Shown here: one piece after another, positions 1 to 6,990 of the stretch
Position numbering within the stretch: position 1 is the first letter of the stretch
Layout of the letters: each line of letters begins with the position of its first letter
Origin: RGIG995 sp045635765
GTDB taxonomy: Bacteria > Bacillota > Clostridia > Oscillospirales > UBA644
Reading direction: 5' to 3'
DNA: 13,646 bases
NCBI GenBank assembly: GCA_045635765.1
Contig: JAZTWH010000027.1
Span: 1 to 13,646 of the forward strand
The notes under the pieces: model-generated
Told to the model about the DNA's origin: nothing
What the model saw: the letters and a program-made list of their open reading frames with translations, nothing else
Databases searched by the model: none
Position numbers and translations under genes: made by a program

Positions 1-333
1 TTTTGCCAAGCTCTCTCGCATTTTTACGCCGTTTTCTCTGAGGACGCCAACTACCAGCAATACTGCAATACAGAGCACCAAAACCAGCATTTCACGGGCA
101 TTGACACCATAGGTGAAGATCTGGCCGTCAAGTCCAAACAGGAAATCCAAGTCAAAGGGGACGATCTGTCCCTTCCACTCCAAGGCTCCGTTGTTGATGC
201 CGTTGATTAGCATTTTATATAATTCCGGAATTTTTAACTGAAAATAATCCACTAAAATCAGGGCGGCCAATCCAAAAAACAATAGCCAGGAATACCGCAG
301 ATAGTAGCGATTTATGTGTTTCCCGAATACCAT
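1..333 (-). CDS. Partial polytopic membrane protein: ABC-exporter-like N terminus, MBOAT-like distal part (3' end outside window)
   Basis: An open frame of 111 codons runs from ATG at 333 to the left edge without a stop, so the C-terminal part is missing. The start follows a CAGGGAG ribosome binding site. Residues 1-50 read like the start of a clostridial ABC exporter permease: a short basic segment, one hydrophobic helix (about 16-31), then VDYFQLKIPELY, a pattern typical just after the first helix of such exporters. From about residue 66 the sequence (FGLDGQIFTYGVNAREML, a second hydrophobic helix, then VLRENGVKMRESLAK) resembles instead the C-terminal segment of MBOAT O-acyltransferases. 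The usual exporter motif after helix 2 (GRFLWR-like) is absent. No nucleotide-binding domain lies in the window. Both family calls come from recognised patterns, not from a search. It is certainly an envelope protein; which family is unsure. Confidence 0.55.
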   Translation of the reverse strand, partial: MVFGKHINRYYLRYSWLLFFGLAALILVDYFQLKIPELYKMLINGINNGALEWKGQIVPFDLDFLFGLDGQIFTYGVNAREMLVLVLCIAVLLVVGVLRENGVKMRESLAK

Positions 334-401
334 AATAACTCCCTGCTGATTTGAAAATGTTTGGTTAGATACCATTCGCCTTATCATTTAAAACTATATG
401 T

Positions 402-430
402 ATTATAACATAAAAGCTTGCGTTTGGCAA
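402..430 (-). promoter_or_regulatory. Sigma-A-type promoter for the left-edge membrane protein gene
   Basis: On the minus strand TTGCCA (430-425) and TATAAT (407-402) are separated by 17 nt, which is close to the sigma-A consensus. The start point would fall near 395, giving a leader of about 60 nt before the ATG at 333. The rest of the divergent intergenic stretch (334-593) is AT-rich. I see no convincing plus-strand promoter in it for the gene starting at 594: TATAAC at 563-568 has no recognisable -35 partner. Confidence 0.7.
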
Positions 431-593
431 TATCCAGGGAATTTGTTGCTCTTTTTTTAACATTTTTCTATTGCGGATGACTGCATAATAAAAGCAGAAG
501 ATGCAAATCAATAATTTCCCCAAAAGATAGAATATTTTTTTATTTCCCTCAATACAATGCAATATAACCAACAATCGGGGAAAGGTGATTCAA

Positions 594-1145
594 ATGTTTA
601 TTTTTTCGACAAAACTCACAAAGACAAAGATTTTGACCATCGCATTGGTCAGTGCCTGCTTGGTTCTGCTTCTTTTGATTTCTCTGCCCACCGGAATCAA
701 GGCTTCCAAGGATGCAGTGCGGGGGGAAACCAACGAGGAACGCATTGAATATCTGCAAACCTTCGGCTGGCGGGTTTCCACCGACCCGGTTGAGGTCGTC
801 AACATTACCATCCCGGAGGAATTTGATGCCACGTATAATGAATACAATGCGTTGCAAATCAGCCAAGGCTTTGACCTGAGTGGATATAAGGGAGATGCGG
901 GAACCCGGTACACTTATACCATTTCAAACTATCCCAACGAAACCTCGGCCCAGGTGTTAGCAAACGTCATTGTCATTGACGATCAGATCGTTGCGGCTGA
1001 TATTTCCAGCGTGTCTTCCGGAGGATTTATGCATACGTTGCAGATGCCGGAGAAATCGAACTCCCAAGCAATTGACAAAGAGTCGGCATCCACCGGGCTG
1101 ACAAAGGACGAAATGCTCAATTCCTTAGGAAACAATTCAAAATAA
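594..1145 (+). CDS. DUF4830-like membrane-anchored/exported protein
   Basis: A protein of 183 residues if started at ATG 594. A GTG at 585 is in frame, but it lies inside the ribosome binding site AAAGGTGAT (581-589), so the ATG is preferred. An N-terminal basic stretch is followed by a hydrophobic helix (about residues 12-31), so it is either a signal anchor or a poorly cleaved signal peptide. The outer part contains ERIEYLQTFGWRVS, then VNITIPEEFDATYNEYNALQ, then QGFDLSGYKGDAGTRYTY, which I recognise as the DUF4830 pattern found in many Clostridia. The function of that family is unknown. The C-terminal 40 residues are polar and probably disordered. It lies just upstream of the FIVAR-like gene, which has its own promoter starting 13 nt after this stop. 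No terminator separates the two genes. Confidence 0.8.
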   Translation: MFIFSTKLTKTKILTIALVSACLVLLLLISLPTGIKASKDAVRGETNEERIEYLQTFGWRVSTDPVEVVNITIPEEFDATYNEYNALQISQGFDLSGYKGDAGTRYTYTISNYPNETSAQVLANVIVIDDQIVAADISSVSSGGFMHTLQMPEKSNSQAIDKESASTGLTKDEMLNSLGNNSK

Positions 1146-1158
1146 TAGAGTTTTACCC

Positions 1159-1187
1159 TTGACATCCTCCCAATAAAATGATATAAT
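1159..1187 (+). promoter_or_regulatory. Perfect consensus sigma-A promoter for the FIVAR-like gene
   Basis: TTGACA (1159-1164), a 17-nt spacer and TATAAT (1182-1187) match the sigma-A consensus at every position. The expected start point is near 1194, giving a leader of about 39 nt before ATG 1233. The spacer contains ATCCTCCCAATA, the exact reverse complement of the ribosome binding site region at 1217-1228. Confidence 0.9.
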
Positions 1188-1228
1188 ATTTCATGTAATA
1201 TGAAGTATTGTTCGGCTATTGGGAGGAT
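1164..1228. repeat. 12-bp perfect inverted repeat linking promoter and ribosome binding site
   Basis: ATCCTCCCAATA (1164-1175) and TATTGGGAGGAT (1217-1228) are exact reverse complements separated by 41 nt. The left arm lies between the -35 and -10 boxes and should be absent from RNA started at this promoter. The right arm carries the Shine-Dalgarno sequence GGGAGGAT of the FIVAR-like gene. Only RNA reading through from upstream would contain both arms and could hide the ribosome binding site. The matching is seen directly; the regulatory meaning is inferred. Confidence 0.75.
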
Positions 1229-1232
1229 CTTT

Positions 1233-1913
1233 ATGAAACGAATTCTTTCCTTATTCGTATTTTCTATATGCCTTATCATGTTATCAATATGCACCTGTGC
1301 TCAATCGGCGGATAAGGGGGAACTGGCAAGTCTGTTGAATGAATTTCCCGATCCATCGCTGTATACTGCGGAATCATACGATATTTACCAACAATCCATC
1401 GACCGAGCCCTGATTGTTTATGAAGGGGAAGGAGCTTCGCAGGAGGATGTAAATCTTGCGATAACCGAATTAAAAGCCGCAAAGGAACAGCTTGTTTTGA
1501 TTTTAAATAGAGAACCACTCCTGGATTATGCGGCACAAATTGAGGAATTTCTTTACGAGACAACCTATCGTCTCAGCGAGGAATCAATTCAAATTTTAAC
1601 CGAAGCAAAAAACGAATTCCTCCAACTGTATTCCAGCGGAGAGCTGACCCAAGAGCAATTGGACAACGCCGCATCCAAATTTTCCGACATGATTGAAATT
1701 GCGGAATCGGGAAAAGAGATTAAAAATTTTTCCGATAAAGATGCTGATTCTAATATCATTGTTGCGAAAAAGATATTCAGCAACACCCAAGGTCTGGGTC
1801 GGGTCACAACCATCCGTCTGACCCTGTTGTGTATCGGGGCAGGCTTCACTGTGATCGGACTGGTCATCGTAATTGTGTATTTAAAAACGGGAAGAAGTAA
1901 AAAAAAGCAATAA
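1233..1913 (+). CDS. FIVAR-like type I membrane protein with signal peptide
   Basis: A protein of 226 residues starting at ATG 1233, 4 nt after a strong GGGAGGAT ribosome binding site (an upstream in-frame ATG at 1200 has none). Residues 1-26 form a signal peptide with a plausible AQSA cleavage site; there is no valid lipobox despite two cysteines. Residues about 32-92 and 97-160 are two helical repeats of FIVAR type: the first has LYTAESYDIYQQSIDRAL followed by NLAITELKAAKEQL, the second a similar run ending LTQEQLDNAASKFSDMIEIA. FIVAR modules occur in cell-wall and sugar-binding surface proteins of Gram-positives. A linker is followed by a transmembrane helix (about 195-217) and the basic tail KTGRSKKKQ, so the helical part should face outward. 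There is no LPXTG motif. A specific ligand or partner cannot be inferred. The gene is more AT-rich than those downstream. Confidence 0.75.
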   Translation: MKRILSLFVFSICLIMLSICTCAQSADKGELASLLNEFPDPSLYTAESYDIYQQSIDRALIVYEGEGASQEDVNLAITELKAAKEQLVLILNREPLLDYAAQIEEFLYETTYRLSEESIQILTEAKNEFLQLYSSGELTQEQLDNAASKFSDMIEIAESGKEIKNFSDKDADSNIIVAKKIFSNTQGLGRVTTIRLTLLCIGAGFTVIGLVIVIVYLKTGRSKKKQ

Positions 1914-1927
1914 GAGCCTCATGGAAC

Positions 1928-1960
1928 GAAGAGCGGAATGCGTGATGCATTCCGCTCTTC
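1928..1960. terminator. Intrinsic terminator between converging genes
   Basis: A 14-bp perfect stem, GAAGAGCGGAATGC (1928-1941) with GCATTCCGCTCTTC (1947-1960), closes the loop GTGAT. On the plus strand it is followed by TATTAGTTTT, a modest U-tract. It lies 15 nt after the plus-strand stop (1913) and 20 nt after the minus-strand stop (1980), so it can end both transcripts. The minus-strand side has no clear T-run, so termination there may be weaker. Confidence 0.8.
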
Positions 1961-1979
1961 TATTAGTTTTCCGGGGTTC

Positions 1980-2306
1980 TTACAAAAGTTCTCTTAACTT
2001 GTCCAGGAAGGCCTCTTCCCCCCAAGTGTTGATCTTAAAGAAGAGGGCCTGACTTCCCCCTGCTGTGATAGCTGAAAGGTGAATGGGTCCGTCTCCGTTT
2101 TGAAAAAGAGTAACGTTCAGGCTGACCCGATTCCCTCCGGTATAACTGTACCGTTCAAATACGCGGACGCTGCAACGGGCGTCCCCGCATTGAAAATCAC
2201 TGGACTCCTCAAGGGTCGCGGACATACTTCCGTTCATAATTCCATCTTCGATGACATTAAGCCATTGATCAAAATTACCGGATAGAGAATGTTCTAACTT
2301 TGCCAT
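1980..2306 (-). CDS. DUF6054-family small protein
   Basis: A protein of 108 residues with an ATG start and GGTGG upstream. It reads as one compact alpha/beta domain: LSGNFDQWLNVIEDGIMNGS, then RCSVRVFERYSYTGGNRVSL, then ITAGGSQALFFKINTWGEE. I recognise this as the DUF6054 pattern of Clostridia; the function of the family is unknown. It has no signal peptide or membrane helix, so it is probably cytosolic. It is the last gene of the minus-strand operon, 54 nt behind the sugar-isomerase gene, the largest gap in that run. I see no convincing separate promoter in the gap. The shared hairpin at 1928-1960 follows its stop. Confidence 0.75.
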   Translation of the reverse strand: MAKLEHSLSGNFDQWLNVIEDGIMNGSMSATLEESSDFQCGDARCSVRVFERYSYTGGNRVSLNVTLFQNGDGPIHLSAITAGGSQALFFKINTWGEEAFLDKLRELL

Positions 2307-2360
2307 AAAAATCCACCGATATTTTTTGCTGAAAGAATTTTAATCTGCAATGGACAAGAA

Positions 2361-3155
2361 TCAAAGATTCATCATCCACAAATGATTTGCACGGATGTCT
2401 TCCAAGGTATTGCGGCCTTCCCGGTCTTCGGAACGGGAGATCTCATAGACGAAGGGCCCCGTATAATCAATCTTCTCCATTTCCTCTTGCAGTTCCTTCC
2501 AATCCACCAGACCGTCGCCGGGGAATTGATGTCTTTCATCAATAAAGTCGTAGTCAGAAATGTGAGTGGTAACGATCTTACTGCCGATGGAACGAATAAA
2601 ATTCGTATTGGTGTCCTTCATAAGATGATTCGTGTCAAAGCAAACCCGAAGGTCGGGATTGCGGTCCAACAGGTATTGAATTTCTTCCACACAATTCCCA
2701 AGACAAGTACGAGGCAGGCTTTCTATGGCGATTTGCATCCCGACTTCCTTGGCGTGGGCACACAAAACGCCGAGGCTGTTAGCACAGCATTCCAGCATTT
2801 CCTCCCGCCCGCCATTGTAGAATCCATCGAAGCTCCCGTGAACTACGGCAACCTTAAACCCAGAGTCTCCGGCAAGACTCAGAATTTCGCACAGACGATT
2901 CAGCGAACCTTTTAACCGTTCGGGATTGGAATCGGCGAGGCAGCAATAGGAGGGAAGGTGCGTGGACCACGCGTCTACTCCCGTATTCTTAGACCAGAGA
3001 GGAATATTTTTCCAATTTTCGTACCCCACGTCATTTCCGCCGGAAAATTCAAGGCTCTTGATTCCTGCCTTTGCATAGCCTTCCATTAAACTTTCGGTCA
3101 GTCCGCCAAAACAGCCGGAGGACAACCCGGTATTCCATTCTTTACGATTCGTCAT
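2361..3155 (-). CDS. Sugar phosphate isomerase/epimerase (xylose isomerase-like TIM barrel)
   Basis: A protein of 264 residues. The start ATG at 3155 is chosen because GGAGG lies 8 nt before it; an in-frame ATG at 3170 overlaps that ribosome binding site. The fold is an AP-endonuclease-2/xylose-isomerase-like TIM barrel. Visible metal-site candidates are H107 in VVHGS, E145 in IAIESL, D174 and H177 in VCFDTNH, H198 in THISDYD and E238 in FVYEIS. These enzymes isomerise or epimerise small sugars, keto-acids or inositol derivatives. The substrate cannot be read from the sequence, and no sugar catabolic gene or transporter lies beside it. It follows trhP by 18 nt, so it is probably cotranscribed. 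It is cytosolic. The family call is firm; the reaction is unknown. Confidence 0.82.
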   Translation of the reverse strand: MTNRKEWNTGLSSGCFGGLTESLMEGYAKAGIKSLEFSGGNDVGYENWKNIPLWSKNTGVDAWSTHLPSYCCLADSNPERLKGSLNRLCEILSLAGDSGFKVAVVHGSFDGFYNGGREEMLECCANSLGVLCAHAKEVGMQIAIESLPRTCLGNCVEEIQYLLDRNPDLRVCFDTNHLMKDTNTNFIRSIGSKIVTTHISDYDFIDERHQFPGDGLVDWKELQEEMEKIDYTGPFVYEISRSEDREGRNTLEDIRANHLWMMNL

Positions 3156-3173
3156 AATAAAAACCTCCATTTA

Positions 3174-4406
3174 TTATAATTTATTTTTTCGAACAAGAAA
3201 TGAGTGAGAAGATACGTATTTGTCATATTCAATGGTAAGCTTCATCTCCGGATGAGGAGCAAAAAGAATCTGTGCTCCGGTCTCATCATAGATCCGGGTA
3301 GCGGAAAACTTTCGCAAAGGCTGGCCCGGTTCTACGATAATCAACTCATCCCCTGCACTGATTTTGTTCTTTTCCGTCACCAGAAGTCGACGGCGAAGAG
3401 CATCATAACCGGTGATCATACCGACCAAATCGTAGTTTCGGATATAGGACGGTTCGGAATAATTCTGACCGTTCAGTTCCGGGTCCGGAAAATAAAAACC
3501 GGTGTAATAGGGACGGTGGCTGACCATATCCACCTGCTCCACGTAGGAAGGTAGGTTTTGGCCGTAAGCAATGACGTCTCGGAAGCAATCGTCAACCGCC
3601 CGGCGATAAGCTTGGGTAATTACCGCAACGTAGTACTCTGTTTTGATTCGTCCTTCGATTTTAAAGCTGGAAATTCCGGCCTCACACAGTTCGGGCACGT
3701 GTTCAATCATGGAAAGGTCTTTGGAATTCATAAAGAGCGTTTCCTTTTCCCCTTCCACCACCGGAAAATACTGACCGGGGCGTTTTTCTTCCACCAGTGC
3801 ATATTTCCAGCGGCAAGGCTGTGCACAATATCCGCGATTGGAATCTCTTCCCGTCAAAAACTGAGAAAGGAGGCATCGACCGGAATAGGCCATACACATG
3901 GCACCGTGAACGAAGGCCTCTAACTCCAGATCTACCGGGACACGACGCCGAATCTGTATGATTTCATCCAGCGAAAGCTCTCGGGCCAGCACGACTCTCT
4001 TGGCTCCGAGGTGGTACCATGCCATACAGGTTTCGTAATTGGTCACGTTTGCCTGGGTTGAAATATGGATGTCTAATCTGGGGGCATATCTGCGAAAAAC
4101 GGTAAAGGACCCCATATCGGAGATAATTACGGCATCTACCCCAGCCTCCTGCAAAAAAGAGGCATATTCCGGCAGGCGGTCGATCTCATCATTTCGGGGA
4201 ACCACGTTGCAGGCAACGTAGATTTTTTTCTGTTTTCCGTGAACGTACTCCACCGCCCGTTTTAATTCCCCACGGGAGAAATTCCCGGCGGCGGCCCGCA
4301 GAGAAAATTCCTCTCCCCCCACATAGACCGCATCCGCACCGTATTCAATGGCATAAATTAAACGGGAAAAATCCCCGGCGGGAGCTAAAATTTCAGGTTT
4401 ATTCAT
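3174..4406 (-). CDS. trhP: Peptidase U32 family tRNA wobble uridine hydroxylase (TrhP-like)
   Basis: A protein of 410 residues carrying the U32 signature at residues 163-181, EAFVHGAMCMAYSGRCLLS. Four cysteines (C171, C178, C194, C198) are placed as expected for an iron-sulfur cluster. Residues 1-330 form the TIM-barrel-like core and about 335-410 the small C-terminal beta-barrel. Once annotated as collagenases, U32 proteins of this type (E. coli YegQ/TrhP, B. subtilis YrrN/YrrO) install 5-hydroxyuridine at tRNA position 34 with help from prephenate. The gene overlaps trmR by 8 nt, and TrmR methylates the same hydroxyl, which strongly supports the tRNA role. B. subtilis has two adjacent U32 genes here (yrrN, yrrO), whereas this window has one. 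The ribosome binding site GGAGGTG lies inside the end of trmR. Confidence 0.9.
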   Translation of the reverse strand: MNKPEILAPAGDFSRLIYAIEYGADAVYVGGEEFSLRAAAGNFSRGELKRAVEYVHGKQKKIYVACNVVPRNDEIDRLPEYASFLQEAGVDAVIISDMGSFTVFRRYAPRLDIHISTQANVTNYETCMAWYHLGAKRVVLARELSLDEIIQIRRRVPVDLELEAFVHGAMCMAYSGRCLLSQFLTGRDSNRGYCAQPCRWKYALVEEKRPGQYFPVVEGEKETLFMNSKDLSMIEHVPELCEAGISSFKIEGRIKTEYYVAVITQAYRRAVDDCFRDVIAYGQNLPSYVEQVDMVSHRPYYTGFYFPDPELNGQNYSEPSYIRNYDLVGMITGYDALRRRLLVTEKNKISAGDELIIVEPGQPLRKFSATRIYDETGAQILFAPHPEMKLTIEYDKYVSSHSFLVRKNKL

Positions 4407-5061
4407 CGGAAGTACACCTCCGCTTCACCGATACGGTCATCCCATCACTGATCGGGAGGACCACCGTAGTTAATTCAGCATTGGACTTTAACAAATGCAG
4501 GTATTCCTGAAGTCGATTGACAATGGTTTGGTTGCGGTGACAGTCAGGCTTTCCGGCAGACACCTGACCTCGGAACAGGACGTCGTCAGAAACCAAAAGA
4601 CCACCCTCGGACAAAAGACGAACGCACTGAGGGAGATATGCTGGATATTGTCCCTTTGCCGCATCCAGATAAATGAAATCGTAGGGGCCCGTGAGATTCT
4701 TCAGAATGACCCCGGCATCGCCTTCAAAGAGTGCAATGTTTTCCTTCTGGAATCGGGAAAAATTACGCTTTGCATCGGGAATCATTGCCGGATTTCGCTC
4801 AATGGTATCAATAAGCACATCCGGACAGACAGTCCCCATGGTAATTGCGGAAAACCCCACGCAAGTTCCGATCTCCAGGATCCGTTTCGGCTGATGAAGA
4901 GTGCAAAGAAAAACCAGCAATTCCATTGCCTCCGGGGAGGAAACAGGGAATCCGGCGGCCCGGACCTCCGCCTCAAAATCAATCAATGATTTGGGCATCA
5001 ATGACGGCAACGTTCTCAAATAACGCTCCGTTATCGGATCAATCAAGCAATCAAGAGCCAT
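4399..5061 (-). CDS. trmR: tRNA 5-hydroxyuridine methyltransferase TrmR (class I SAM O-methyltransferase)
   Basis: A protein of 220 residues. The SAM motif I is EIGTCVGFSA (63-72). YDFIYLDAAKGQY (127-139) and LLVSDDVLFRG (156-166) supply metal-binding aspartates D133, D159 and D160, as in the COMT-like O-methyltransferase family. The B. subtilis homologue YrrM (TrmR) methylates ho5U34 to mo5U34 in tRNAs that read four-codon boxes. The flanking genes are mltG upstream (10 nt gap) and trhP downstream (8 nt overlap), the same order as B. subtilis yrrL-yrrM-yrrN/O. That context raises this from a generic O-methyltransferase to TrmR. The start is ATG 5061 behind AAGGAA. It is cytosolic. Confidence 0.88.
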   Translation of the reverse strand: MALDCLIDPITERYLRTLPSLMPKSLIDFEAEVRAAGFPVSSPEAMELLVFLCTLHQPKRILEIGTCVGFSAITMGTVCPDVLIDTIERNPAMIPDAKRNFSRFQKENIALFEGDAGVILKNLTGPYDFIYLDAAKGQYPAYLPQCVRLLSEGGLLVSDDVLFRGQVSAGKPDCHRNQTIVNRLQEYLHLLKSNAELTTVVLPISDGMTVSVKRRCTSDE

Positions 5062-5071
5062 GGAAAATTCC

Positions 5072-6166
5072 TTATCGCAAATATTTATTTACGTTAGTCA
5101 TATGCTCTTTATAGTCTTTTGCAAAAATCGTTACGCCGTCGGGAGTCCCGATAAAGTAATAATAATCACTTTCTTCCGGCTGACAGGCAGCCACGGCAGC
5201 CTCAATTCTGGCACAACAAATGGGAGTGGGAGACAACCCCTTGTGCATATAAACGTTGTAAGGCGTGTCGGTATTCAACTGGTCGTAGGTACAGCTGGGC
5301 AGCCGTTCCTCCTTCGGAATCATGTAGCTTACCGTTGCGTCGCTTTGCAGCTTCATGTCAATGTCCAGCCGATTGTTAAAGACCGAAGAAATCAGTGCAA
5401 AATCGGAAACATTCCCCGACTCCTTCTGGATAATGGACCCGAGGATCATGGCCTCGTAAACGGTCATGTCGGCGGCATTCGCCTTTTGTTCGAGCCCGGC
5501 ATTTTGGGCCTTTTTATTAAATTGATCGATCATCTTGGAAAACAACTCTTCCTCAGTGGAATCCAGGAAGAAATCGTAGGTGTCGGGATACAAAAACCCT
5601 TCCAGCCGAGCGTAAACGGGAACGCCTTCCGGCAAAGAATCTACCTCCGGGATGTAAACGCAGTTGTAGTCGGCCTCCAATGCGGCATAAAACCCGTCCC
5701 GAGTCCAAGAGGTTCCCTTTTCGGCACCCACCGAAAGGAATTTATCAATAATATCCGTTACTTCCGTCCCCTCGGGAAATCCGATCCGGACCGAAGGGCG
5801 GTAATTGGGGGCTTTCTTCAAGATATTCAAAATCTCTTGATAGGAATCGCCGACACTGAATTCATAGGTCCCAACCTGCAATTTATTGTCAATACTTTGC
5901 TGGCGGGCCATGAGTACAAACCAGAAGGGAAACTCCACAACGCCTTTCTCTTCCAGCTTCGACGCAATTCTCTTGGTACTGTCGCCGGACACAATTTCAA
6001 TGGTCACGAGCCCCGTCAAGGAATTGTCGCCATTCACGTCCTTCTGCAAATTGGAATAGATTACAAAAGCGGTAATGGCCGCAGCCGTAATAATAGCAAG
6101 AACAATCCCCAAAACGACCAAGAGAACGATCTTTTTGGTTTTTGCCTGTCTTCCCCGTCTTCCCAT
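5072..6166 (-). CDS. mltG: Endolytic murein transglycosylase MltG
   Basis: A protein of 364 residues. ATG 6166 is preferred because AAAGGAG stands just before it; an in-frame upstream ATG at 6217 would overlap the previous gene by 50 nt and lacks a good site. A basic N terminus and one transmembrane helix (about 13-37) anchor it, with the YceG domain outside the membrane. The catalytic glutamate is E249 in SIIQKESGN, followed by VFNNRLDIDMKLQSDATVSY and the family's C-terminal pattern IEAAVAACQPEESDYYYF. MltG cuts nascent glycan strands at the membrane and so sets their length. The B. subtilis counterpart is YrrL, with the same downstream neighbours. The unusual ICCARIEAA replaces the common P(G/N)-I-type sequence before the last helix but should not affect catalysis. 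Confidence 0.93.
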   Translation of the reverse strand: MGRRGRQAKTKKIVLLVVLGIVLAIITAAAITAFVIYSNLQKDVNGDNSLTGLVTIEIVSGDSTKRIASKLEEKGVVEFPFWFVLMARQQSIDNKLQVGTYEFSVGDSYQEILNILKKAPNYRPSVRIGFPEGTEVTDIIDKFLSVGAEKGTSWTRDGFYAALEADYNCVYIPEVDSLPEGVPVYARLEGFLYPDTYDFFLDSTEEELFSKMIDQFNKKAQNAGLEQKANAADMTVYEAMILGSIIQKESGNVSDFALISSVFNNRLDIDMKLQSDATVSYMIPKEERLPSCTYDQLNTDTPYNVYMHKGLSPTPICCARIEAAVAACQPEESDYYYFIGTPDGVTIFAKDYKEHMTNVNKYLR

Positions 6167-6167
6167 A

Positions 6168-6989
6168 TTATTTTTCTCCTTTTGCGATTTTTTCTTCCCA
6201 TCGGCGGGAATTTTCATTGATGCGGGAACGATCTTCCTCTTCCCGTTTCAGAATAAGCTTCTTCAAAAGATGTAAGAGATGGCAGACTGCACCGATCAGG
6301 CAGACGACCACGACGTGAATCGTCAAATCGCCGATCCCGGCATCCACCAAACGGGTCCCGTAAAGGGCAAAAAAATAGGAAACGAAATTAGATACAAAAT
6401 GGGCAACGATGGCTCCGTATAGAGAACCGGTAAAATAAACCAGCAAGGCCAACATCACTCCGGCGTAGAAGTCGGTCAAAAAGTACCAGCCCGGACCGTG
6501 CAAAAGCATGAACAGGAGCGAAGAAAAGCCGATGACGTAGATATTTTTCAATTTCGCGGAACGAAGCATGGTCAATACCGCACCCCGGAAAAACAATTCC
6601 TCGAAGACGGCAGGCAAAATCGCAAGGGAGAAAATCGCCGCCCCAAGGGAAGAATAACCGTTTCCGGAAAATGCCCCGGGGGCATCTACCGCAAAAAGAT
6701 CGTAAAAGAACGCGGTGACATAATTCATCAAAAAGGAACCGCAGATCAGCAGAATACAGATAGAAAAGGTCAACTGCCATTCCAAAAAGGACATGGGTTT
6801 TAAAGAAAAAAAGCGGGGAGTTCGGATGCGAGGGGAAAGAATCTTCAGAACCAAAGCCCCCAAGAAGAAAAGGGCGGCTCCGACCAAGGCAAGGAACAGA
6901 AGATTTTCCGTCACCTCAAAAAATCGAAGGACCCACAAAATCCCCAAAATCAGTGCGGACGTAACCGAGACGGCAATTACTTTTTTCAT
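6168..6989 (-). CDS. CPBP family intramembrane glutamic endopeptidase
   Basis: A protein of 273 residues started at ATG 6989 behind GGAG, 1 nt after the DJ-1/PfpI stop codon. About six to seven hydrophobic helices lie between residues 5 and 240. The CPBP (Abi, CAAX-like) motifs are all present: EELFFR (E130, E131, R135), FMLLHG (H164) and AHFVSNF (H197, N201). These residues form the active site of the Rce1/MroQ-type membrane proteases. The C-terminal 30 residues are charged and cytosolic (KREEEDRSRINENSRRWEEK). Family members process peptides or prenylated proteins; no bacteriocin or quorum peptide gene is nearby, so the substrate is unknown. It is tightly coupled to mltG, with only 1 nt between this stop and the mltG ATG. 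Confidence 0.88.
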   Translation of the reverse strand: MKKVIAVSVTSALILGILWVLRFFEVTENLLFLALVGAALFFLGALVLKILSPRIRTPRFFSLKPMSFLEWQLTFSICILLICGSFLMNYVTAFFYDLFAVDAPGAFSGNGYSSLGAAIFSLAILPAVFEELFFRGAVLTMLRSAKLKNIYVIGFSSLLFMLLHGPGWYFLTDFYAGVMLALLVYFTGSLYGAIVAHFVSNFVSYFFALYGTRLVDAGIGDLTIHVVVVCLIGAVCHLLHLLKKLILKREEEDRSRINENSRRWEEKIAKGEK

Positions 6990-6990
6990 G

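Noticed and set aside
428..474. GCAATA/TATTGC inverted repeat between the divergent genes
   Set aside because: Six bp with a loop of more than 30 nt in an AT-rich region is expected by chance.
3173..3178. TATAAT on the minus strand before the sugar isomerase gene
   Set aside because: There is no -35 partner at 16-18 nt, and the start point would fall in the ribosome binding site; the gene is better explained as part of the operon.
5060..6220. Long plus-strand open frame (386 codons) opposite mltG
   Set aside because: It is the exact antisense of mltG, has no ribosome binding site, and its product resembles no family; mltG has all its motifs.
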